51,030 nucleotides of DNA. Source: JABIEQ01 sp964516055 (GTDB lineage: Bacteria; Patescibacteriota; Patescibacteriia; Magasanikbacterales; UBA922). The stretch lies in contig CAZEYK010000001.1 in the NCBI GenBank assembly GCA_964516055.1, positions 1-51,030 of the forward strand. Direction: 5' to 3'. The first letter of the stretch is position 1. Each line of letters starts with the position of its first letter. Position numbers and translations under genes: made by a program. This document shows positions 35,438-42,463 of this stretch, one piece after another. The notes beneath the pieces were generated by a model. The model worked only from the letters and a program-made list of their open reading frames with translations, was not told the DNA's origin and did no database searches.

Positions 35438-36817
35438 TTATTTTTTAGCTAGAAGTTTTTCAATACTGTTCACGATCCTTTCACAAGATTTTCCGTCATC
35501 TCGATAACAAACCTTATTAACAAGATTTTTCCTTTGAGCTTGATCAATAGAAGGATCACCAAAGTATTTATTTATACTAGAAAGCAATTCCTTATTATTA
35601 AAGACAAGATCAACAGCCCCAGTATCAAGAACCCATTGATAATGATCTTTCTTATAAAATAATTCACTCATATCCTGACCATGCTTATACAAAATACCAA
35701 AAGCAATATTAATAATAGGTAGATCAAAACAAGCGGCATCCAAAGTAAGAGTAGATGTAGTAGTAATCAATACATCAGAATGATGAAGCAAATTAGCAAA
35801 CATCTCCATATCCTTTCGAACTGGATCCCAATTATCCAAGAAAAAATTAGAAAGTGTAAAAAATGGATCTAATACAACATGTGGAGTATTCTCAAATCTG
35901 ACAAATCTATTATTATAAACATCAGAATAATGTGGACGAATAATAATTGTTGTATCCTCGTCATATACTCCTTCATCTAGCCATTTTACCAAAATATCAA
36001 CAATAGCATCATCATACGGCGCCCATACTCCTTCCGAACCAAAAAATATCAGTTTCCTCTTTGGATCAACTCCAATAAGTTTACAATATTCTTCCCGACT
36101 CAAAAGTGGTGCATCAACATAATAATCAAATTGTGGAAATCCTACAGACACAACTGAAGACTTCGAAAAACATTGCACACGAGGCACTTGTTCTTCCATC
36201 AACTCATTTTGAACCACTAATAAATCTGGAACAAATTTATAAAACATTTTTGCTATATTATCCCACCCCTTAGGCATACTAACAGTTTTTATACCACGTC
36301 GTCTTGCCTCTTTCATAAATAAAATGTCAACAGTAGAAACAATAGAAGAAGAAAAAACAAGAGACGGATTATACTTATCAAAATATTTTTCGTATGTATT
36401 ATTCCTAAAAACATGTTGTTCAACAAAACGAGCAATATATTTGAAAAAAGTAACATAACTAAAAGGTTTATACATCCATTTTTCTAGATACGCACGCCAA
36501 TTTGCCCGTTTCTTATTTTTCACATTCCCCATAAGAGAAAAAGTCCATGTCGTTTGTGTATATACAAGAAATGCAACAATTGGAGAAAAAATCTTACGGT
36601 AAATCCTTCCCAGTTTAACATTTTCAACTTCTTCAATAATTACCTGTTCTGATTCAAACTCATCTCTAAATGATTGTGGCAAATTAATTTTACGAATACG
36701 AGGAATGAAAATAACAATTTTGTAACCTCGTAATACAAGCAAATCCAAAATACCAGACCGCAAAATGTTACGAACCAAGAACCCCCGTGAAATGACAATA
36801 AACAAAGTCTCTTTCAT
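35438..36817 (-). CDS. GT-B glycosyltransferase-like protein, paralogue A
   Basis: 459 residues. Starts MKETLFIVISRGFLVRNILR. Conserved with the protein at 40116 in MPKGWDN, VGFPQFDYY, LIFFGSEG, IIIRPHYSD and TSTLTLDAA. The second half resembles CDP-glycerol glycerophosphotransferase/UDP-sugar GT-B folds. One amphipathic helix near residues 75-95 may touch the membrane. Family and donor are not assigned. It stands between the ABC flippase and the NeuC-NeuB-NeuA set, so a CMP-nonulosonate donor is plausible but unproven. Confidence 0.72.
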   Translation of the reverse strand: MKETLFIVISRGFLVRNILRSGILDLLVLRGYKIVIFIPRIRKINLPQSFRDEFESEQVIIEEVENVKLGRIYRKIFSPIVAFLVYTQTTWTFSLMGNVKNKKRANWRAYLEKWMYKPFSYVTFFKYIARFVEQHVFRNNTYEKYFDKYNPSLVFSSSIVSTVDILFMKEARRRGIKTVSMPKGWDNIAKMFYKFVPDLLVVQNELMEEQVPRVQCFSKSSVVSVGFPQFDYYVDAPLLSREEYCKLIGVDPKRKLIFFGSEGVWAPYDDAIVDILVKWLDEGVYDEDTTIIIRPHYSDVYNNRFVRFENTPHVVLDPFFTLSNFFLDNWDPVRKDMEMFANLLHHSDVLITTTSTLTLDAACFDLPIINIAFGILYKHGQDMSELFYKKDHYQWVLDTGAVDLVFNNKELLSSINKYFGDPSIDQAQRKNLVNKVCYRDDGKSCERIVNSIEKLLAKK

Positions 36818-36825
36818 AAATAAAA

Positions 36826-37179
36826 TTATTTTCTAATATCAGGATTTCTCACCACTACATTAATAACAACATTATGCATATCAATAATAGGGACAATATT
36901 GATAGATGAATCCTTCGCAAATAACTCAGTAGCTTCTTCTTCCCCCTTAGCAACCGTTGGATTAAGATTAACTACATCACCAATAGGCGATGTAAGTGTC
37001 CTTCCAGAAACAAGAGCACGTCGAATATCCCCATCAGAAACCACACCTTCTAAATGATACTGATCATTAACAACCACCACCGTTCCCCGCTGATTATCAG
37101 TCATAGCAACCATCGCTTCTAACATAGTGATATTATTTTGCACTACGTAGTTATGTAATGCGAGTGTATCATGAGACAT
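36826..37179 (-). CDS. Stand-alone CBS-domain pair protein
   Basis: 117 residues that make one Bateman pair: NNITMLEAMVAMTDN...GVVSDGDIRRAL and VVNLNPTVAKGEEEATELF...VVIN. In Campylobacter legionaminate loci (PtmE) a CBS pair is fused to a sugar-1-phosphate nucleotidyltransferase. Here it is separate, 2 bp after the NeuC-like gene at 37182, so it may act in trans on the nucleotidyltransferase at 41723 or another enzyme. Likely senses adenine nucleotides in the cytoplasm. Confidence 0.85.
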   Translation of the reverse strand: MSHDTLALHNYVVQNNITMLEAMVAMTDNQRGTVVVVNDQYHLEGVVSDGDIRRALVSGRTLTSPIGDVVNLNPTVAKGEEEATELFAKDSSINIVPIIDMHNVVINVVVRNPDIRK

Positions 37180-37181
37180 AT

Positions 37182-38339
37182 TTAATACGTTAATTTTTTA
37201 ATTAACAACCCTTCATCTAATTTTACTTCTTTAAGAACGTCTACAATACGCTTGGCCGATTTTCCATCACCATATGGATTTATACACTGTTGTACTTGTT
37301 TCACAAAAACAGGAGACAATGCCATATTAATAGCATCGATAATCTCTTGTTGCTTATAATCCGTATTAATCACATTCTTTCCTTGCAAACGCCCCAGCTG
37401 CCTATTTCCAATATTCACAACTGGCAAATGAAACGAAGGCGCTTCAAGAATACCACTTGAAGAATTTCCCACCATCACATCTGCAACGCTCATCAATCCA
37501 GCATAATCTTCTCTCTTCACATTTTTATACATCTTCATGTTTGATTTTCTATACTCAAGAATCTTTCTTCTCACAATATTACCGCCAGCGTCAGAGTTAC
37601 TCGAAATAATTACCACTTGTCCATCAAATGAAGAAACAGCCTGCATAACTTCATCCATATGAGATTCCATACTACTTACCTCTTCAGTCACAGGATGAAA
37701 AACAAACAGCATAATCGGTTTTTCAGCATCAAGATCAAACTGCTTATAAATATCTTCTGCTGAAGTAATATCACCAAAAACAAAATCATCTAATTGAGGA
37801 GCACCAACCATATGGACACGATACTCTTCTTCTCCCATTTTTCGTACACGTTCAGCAGCATCATCGTTTGATGCAAAGTGCAAATGTGCAAATTTTGTAA
37901 TAGCATGCCGAGTTGACCCATCAATATTCCCAGATAATTCTCCTGCTTGGATATGAGCCGTAGGAATATACATATGTGCGCCAACAATAGCACCAACAAG
38001 TTGTTCCCCTCTATCCCCGGCGAGCAAAATCATGTCGGCACCCATTTGTTCAAGAATTTCAGGAAGTTGCAATTGAAATACCGCAAGAGATTTGGCCATA
38101 GATACATGATTGTATCCATCAAACGTATTATTAATACGAGAAAAAATTTTAATATTATCTCTTTCAAGCTCCGTAATACTCGATCCAAAAGAATCAAGTA
38201 CATGCATATTTGTCGCAATTACTCCATAATCGAGATCTTCATGTTGTTCTATTTCACGAATAATTGGACGAATATACCCATATTCTCCTCGCGACCCAGT
38301 AATAATCGCAATCATTCTTTTTTTATTCTTTTTGTCCAT
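37182..38339 (-). CDS. neuC: Hydrolysing NDP-GlcNAc 2-epimerase (NeuC-like, third copy)
   Basis: 385 residues. RMIAIITGSRGEYGYIRPI, LLAGDRGEQLVGAIVGAH, PTAHIQAGELSGNIDGSTRH, HMVGAPQLDD, VFHPVTEE, GNSSSGILEAPSF and NPYGDGKSAKRI. All catalytic regions are complete. It lies 1 bp from the NeuB gene at 38341 and two genes from the NeuA gene at 39404, giving a minimal sialate-type set (2-epimerase, synthase, CMP-transferase). Confidence 0.93.
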   Translation of the reverse strand: MDKKNKKRMIAIITGSRGEYGYIRPIIREIEQHEDLDYGVIATNMHVLDSFGSSITELERDNIKIFSRINNTFDGYNHVSMAKSLAVFQLQLPEILEQMGADMILLAGDRGEQLVGAIVGAHMYIPTAHIQAGELSGNIDGSTRHAITKFAHLHFASNDDAAERVRKMGEEEYRVHMVGAPQLDDFVFGDITSAEDIYKQFDLDAEKPIMLFVFHPVTEEVSSMESHMDEVMQAVSSFDGQVVIISSNSDAGGNIVRRKILEYRKSNMKMYKNVKREDYAGLMSVADVMVGNSSSGILEAPSFHLPVVNIGNRQLGRLQGKNVINTDYKQQEIIDAINMALSPVFVKQVQQCINPYGDGKSAKRIVDVLKEVKLDEGLLIKKLTY

Positions 38340-38340
38340 A

Positions 38341-39399
38341 TTAAACAGTTATATATTCCCATTGTAAAATAGTATCTTTAGGGAAATCTTTAGTCACTCG
38401 CTTCCCAATCAACTTATCGGCATAACGTATATCCAAAAATTTAGCAGGAATACCAGAACCAGGACGTTTTGGAATAAGCATATCAAGGGTAAGCATTGTT
38501 CCTGCAGCGATATCTTCGGCAGCGACTACACTGTGATATGCCCAATCTCTAACTACTTGTTCATCTTTAGTAATATTTTTTTCACTACCCAGACTTACAT
38601 CAATTTTTCTTACTCCTTCAGCTAAATCTGCAAGCATGTCTGGTTCAAGAGCAATTTTATGATCAGGCCCATCTTGATCTCGAGATAACGTAAAATGCTT
38701 TTCAATAACTTTAGCCCCCATTGGAATAGACGCATAGGCCGTATAATTATCAACAGTATGATCAGATTGCCCAGCCCACACACCAAATTCTTCCTGCATC
38801 TTTCGAATCCGACCAAGATTAATATGTGAGTAATCCCCTGGTGGATATTCAGACGTACAATTAGTAAGAATCAAATTATCTTTGGCCCCTTCTTCTTCAT
38901 AGACAGCAACAGTCTCAACAATTTCTTCCCATTTGCTCATACCTGTAGAAACAATAACTGGTTTCCCTGTTTCCGCAGAGATTTTCGCCAACTTTCGTTG
39001 CATAGGAAGATTGGTAAGCTCTCCTGAACCAGTCTTAAATGCCTTCACGCCAAGTTCTTGTAAGACATCCACAGCAGCAGGACAAAATGGTGTACATAAA
39101 TATTCGACACCAACTTCTTCACAATAATCCATCACTTCTTTATGCATCTCTCGCGTAAACAAATTTCTTTTCAAAATATCATATAGTGGCCCATCCCACA
39201 TGTTTATAGAACCAGGAACCATTTCAATATCAGGAAGATGTAATTGAAACTTTGCAACATGAACCCCCGCTTTTTTAATCTCGTCAATCATCTTTTTTGC
39301 TGTTTCCACACTCCCATTATGAGAATCGGCAATTTCAGCGATAATCAATGTTGGTGAATCCTCAGAAATAGTATATTGTCCAAAAGTAATTGATTTCAT
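38341..39399 (-). CDS. neuB: Nonulosonic acid synthase (NeuB type, third copy)
   Basis: 352 residues. Barrel with IAEIADSHNGS, KFQLHLPD, FKTGSGELTN, QSDHTVDN, IEKHFTLSRDQDGPDHKIAL and a C-terminal SAF domain (YHSVVAAEDIAAGT, KRPGSGIP). GYSDHT is changed to GQSDHT. Uses the sugar from the NeuC-like enzyme at 37182 and PEP; product activated by the NeuA at 39404. Product may be Neu5Ac-like or a deoxy derivative. Confidence 0.93.
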   Translation of the reverse strand: MKSITFGQYTISEDSPTLIIAEIADSHNGSVETAKKMIDEIKKAGVHVAKFQLHLPDIEMVPGSINMWDGPLYDILKRNLFTREMHKEVMDYCEEVGVEYLCTPFCPAAVDVLQELGVKAFKTGSGELTNLPMQRKLAKISAETGKPVIVSTGMSKWEEIVETVAVYEEEGAKDNLILTNCTSEYPPGDYSHINLGRIRKMQEEFGVWAGQSDHTVDNYTAYASIPMGAKVIEKHFTLSRDQDGPDHKIALEPDMLADLAEGVRKIDVSLGSEKNITKDEQVVRDWAYHSVVAAEDIAAGTMLTLDMLIPKRPGSGIPAKFLDIRYADKLIGKRVTKDFPKDTILQWEYITV

Positions 39400-39403
39400 A
39401 ATA

Positions 39404-40135
39404 TTATGTTAAAAGTTTTTTCATTTTTATAGTGGCAACATCCCAATCATCTGGAGTATCAATATCAAAAGCATATTTTTCATCCATCAAATATCCCTTC
39501 GTTAAATCACCCCATAACGAAGGATCCTCTGTATAAAAATTGGCAACACGAAATGCATAAATAGCCGAATTAATATAATAAGTAGGTGATATATTTTGAT
39601 TTCGATGAATAAAATTTTTTACCTTTGTTCCATCAATAGAAGCAACTAAATCATCTTCCGTAAAAACAAGTGATTTATATGGACTAAAATGAGCAGGGAT
39701 TTTCGATATACCCACAATTGAATCAATATGATTTCCATATTCCTTAATTAATTGAACAACATCTATAACATGCGATGCTTGTCTTCCTGGAGCAGTTGGT
39801 TCAAACAAAACTACCCAATCAGCATTATATTGTTTATTATCACGCATCCACTCAACAGCATGTTTCACAACTTCAAATGATCCAGCAGTATCGGTAGCCA
39901 ACTCAGCGGGTCTCATAAATGGCACATCAATACAATATTCCTTTCCCACAGCAGCAATATCATCGTCATCTGTACTCAAAATAAAGTGATCAAAACAATT
40001 TGCATTTTTACCAACCTCAATACTCCACGCTAACAATGGTTTCCCATGAAATGGTTTAATATTCTTTCCTGGCAATCTTTTTGAATCACCACGCGCAGTA
40101 ATTATTCCTAAAATATTAGGATTTAATTTTTTCAT
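39404..40135 (-). CDS. neuA: CMP-nonulosonic acid synthetase (NeuA/LegF type, second copy)
   Basis: 243 residues. ITARGDSKRLPGKNIK, GKPLLAWSIEVGK, HFILSTDDDDIA, RPAELATD, EPTAPGRQASH and FDIDTPDDWDVA. Full-length paralogue of the enzyme at 14638. Its start overlaps the end of the glycosyltransferase gene at 40116 by 20 bp. Loads CMP onto the acid made by the NeuB at 38341. Confidence 0.93.
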   Translation of the reverse strand: MKKLNPNILGIITARGDSKRLPGKNIKPFHGKPLLAWSIEVGKNANCFDHFILSTDDDDIAAVGKEYCIDVPFMRPAELATDTAGSFEVVKHAVEWMRDNKQYNADWVVLFEPTAPGRQASHVIDVVQLIKEYGNHIDSIVGISKIPAHFSPYKSLVFTEDDLVASIDGTKVKNFIHRNQNISPTYYINSAIYAFRVANFYTEDPSLWGDLTKGYLMDEKYAFDIDTPDDWDVATIKMKKLLT

Positions 40136-41522
40136 ACGTTGTACTAATTACATCAAATAATCTTTCTCCTGCTTTTCCATCAAGTTTATAACAAAACCTT
40201 TCAATTAACTCACGTCGCTCCTTACCAAATTTATCTCCATTTTCAAGAATATCATTAATGCTATTCTTCAATTCATCAGCAGAATATGCTAAATAAGTAG
40301 ATTTAAAACTCAAAATCTCCTTATAATAATCACATACATACCATCTTCTAACACTTTTATATATTGGCAAATCATTTTCCTGTCCATCAAACATAATCAA
40401 TACAACAGGCTTTCCTATAGCCGCCCCATCCAAAGTAAGTGTAGAACACGTATTAATAATAACATCACTATGATACATGCAATTAAAAAAATGTTTCATT
40501 TGATCATAAGAATAATCCCAAGAATCCCTAAATTTCTTCGAAGGATTATTATGAGAATCAACAACAACATCATTTCTATTCAATACAGAAGAAAACTTTT
40601 CATAATCATTCTTATGACAAAAATGTGGTCTAATCAACAGTTGGCTTTCTTCAATAAGAAATCCATTTTTAATAAAATCTACAATAATTTCAGTAATATT
40701 CGAATCTGTTGGGATAACCTTTCCTTCTGATCCAAAAAATATAATACGCTTTTCAGGATCTAACCCCATGTTTTTACAAAAATCTTCTCGTGAAACAATA
40801 TAAGAATCATCACTATAATAATCAAACTGCGGTACACCAATAGTATTAATATTCTTTTCTTTATACCCTTGCAAATGTATCATCTGATGCTTCATAAAAG
40901 GACTCCATACGACAAGGGTATCAACTTGAATAGGAAACAATGCCTTAGACGGATTATCCCAAGTCTTTGGCATTCCAATAGTTTTGATACCACTTAACTT
41001 AGCTGCCTTAATAAAGGCAGCATCTTCAGACTCCATAATACTAGTAGAAAAAACCAAATCTAGTTTATATTCTTCAAAATATTTTCTATATTTGCTAACA
41101 ACTTCCTTATCAATAAGAAGACCATTAATATATATCAAAAAAGATTTATAAAATGACAACTTAGACAAAGGCAAAAAAACTATTGCTAACAAAATATATT
41201 TAATATTATGAAAAAAATTTAAAAACCAATTACGTTTGCTAACATCAACATAATCATAAAGTGCAAGACGTTTCGTGTTCAAATTAAAAACAGAAAATTT
41301 ATTTATCTTCAACACCACACTCTGTAAATAACCATACTTTTCAGGATAAAGTGGTAAAAATTTAACATTATCACCACCAAACTCAGAAATAAACCTTTCA
41401 TCCTTATATGCTGGTGTAAATATAACAATTTGTTCAGCACTTTTCTTAAGTTTCTCAAAAAAAACATTTTGCAAAATATTTCTTGCGGTACCTCCGCGTG
41501 ATATGGTAATGGCTATCTTCAT
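40116..41522 (-). CDS. GT-B glycosyltransferase-like protein, paralogue B
   Basis: 468 residues, same architecture as the protein at 35438: MKIAITISRGGTARNIL at the start, a hydrophobic segment near 110-135, then MPKTWDN, GVPQFDYYSDD, IIFFGSEGKV, LLIRPHFCHK and CSTLTLDGAA. GT-B-like second half, family not named. Located directly upstream of the NeuA gene it overlaps, so transfer of the CMP-activated acid is a reasonable guess. Confidence 0.72.
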   Translation of the reverse strand: MKIAITISRGGTARNILQNVFFEKLKKSAEQIVIFTPAYKDERFISEFGGDNVKFLPLYPEKYGYLQSVVLKINKFSVFNLNTKRLALYDYVDVSKRNWFLNFFHNIKYILLAIVFLPLSKLSFYKSFLIYINGLLIDKEVVSKYRKYFEEYKLDLVFSTSIMESEDAAFIKAAKLSGIKTIGMPKTWDNPSKALFPIQVDTLVVWSPFMKHQMIHLQGYKEKNINTIGVPQFDYYSDDSYIVSREDFCKNMGLDPEKRIIFFGSEGKVIPTDSNITEIIVDFIKNGFLIEESQLLIRPHFCHKNDYEKFSSVLNRNDVVVDSHNNPSKKFRDSWDYSYDQMKHFFNCMYHSDVIINTCSTLTLDGAAIGKPVVLIMFDGQENDLPIYKSVRRWYVCDYYKEILSFKSTYLAYSADELKNSINDILENGDKFGKERRELIERFCYKLDGKAGERLFDVISTTYEKIKS

Positions 41523-41716
41523 ACTTTAATGATATATAACGTTCGTAATATCCTAGCTGAAAAAACACTAATTTTTTGAACCAAATCTTTTGGAAAAAAC
41601 AAAAATAGATACTTTTTGAAAAAATAGTTATCAATGCCCTTATAAAACAAAGAAATATCCAAAGAATTACATAATGGGCAAGTAATCAACGAAGGACTAT
41701 ATTTAAAAACTGACAT
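41519..41716 (-). CDS. Small protein of unknown function, possible gene remnant
   Basis: 65 residues. ATGA overlap with the gene at 41522 and a 6-bp gap to the nucleotidyltransferase at 41723 fit an operon gene. TCPLCNS near residue 12 resembles the zinc-ribbon start seen in some sugar methyltransferases, and the rest is hydrophobic and basic (FFKKYLFLFFPKDL). It could be the truncated start of a lost methyltransferase. No function is assigned. Confidence 0.4.
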   Translation of the reverse strand: MSVFKYSPSLITCPLCNSLDISLFYKGIDNYFFKKYLFLFFPKDLVQKISVFSARILRTLYIIKV

Positions 41717-41722
41717 ACAAAA

Positions 41723-42463
41723 TTAATAATATAATGAAAAATCATTTTTCATAACCTCTCGTGCATGTATCAAATCTTCTTGAGTATCTATTTCAAGCCA
41801 TTCATACCCACTAATATCACCAATATAAAAGCCCACATGATCTGTATCCACGATCTTCTGCATAACATGTTCACTTACCGCTTGTTCAAAATCTTTTGCA
41901 ATTACGTCCTTAATAGTTTGCTTATATAATGGAAGATACTGTTCAGGACAATAGGTAATACCCACATACCCTAAACTATAATCTTGCAATGTTTTTGATA
42001 CGAATTTCAATTTATCACCTGAATCAGATGTTTTAACCTTCATATCATCATCAGTTAATTTTCTATCATTATCAGTGAATATTAAAAATTTATTTCCCAA
42101 TTGCTTCGCCATTTTATCTGCGATTTCCTTTCGAAAAATATGATCAGCATGATACACTACACATGAAGTATCAACCAAATCTAGACCACACTGCAAACTA
42201 AAAATATTACCCAAACGAAATTTTTTATTTTCTACAACTTCAACATTAGCATCAATATCTTTTACAACAGAGCGGAGTTTATCAATTTGAAAACCACCTA
42301 CAATAATGATTCTATCAGCACCAAGCGAATGTAAAAAACGAATACCATATTCTATAAGAGGTTTTCCTTCAATTTCAACCAAAGGTTTTGGTGTATCGAT
42401 AGTAATATCTTTTAATCTAGTACCCAAACCTGCGGCCATTACTACTGCTGTCAAATTATTCAT
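41723..42463 (-). CDS. Sugar/alcohol-phosphate nucleotidyltransferase
   Basis: 246 residues. Nucleotide motif VVMAAGLGTRLKDIT (8-22) with TPKPLVEIEGKPLIEY, YHADHIF as the metal-binding region, and GYEWLEIDTQEDL near the end. Similar to LicC/IPCT-like and PtmE-type nucleotidyltransferases. Overlaps the trifunctional gene by 4 bp. It may activate the cyclitol or a partner alcohol with CTP, or supply GDP-GlcNAc if linked with the CBS protein. Specificity open. Confidence 0.85.
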   Translation of the reverse strand: MNNLTAVVMAAGLGTRLKDITIDTPKPLVEIEGKPLIEYGIRFLHSLGADRIIIVGGFQIDKLRSVVKDIDANVEVVENKKFRLGNIFSLQCGLDLVDTSCVVYHADHIFRKEIADKMAKQLGNKFLIFTDNDRKLTDDDMKVKTSDSGDKLKFVSKTLQDYSLGYVGITYCPEQYLPLYKQTIKDVIAKDFEQAVSEHVMQKIVDTDHVGFYIGDISGYEWLEIDTQEDLIHAREVMKNDFSLYY

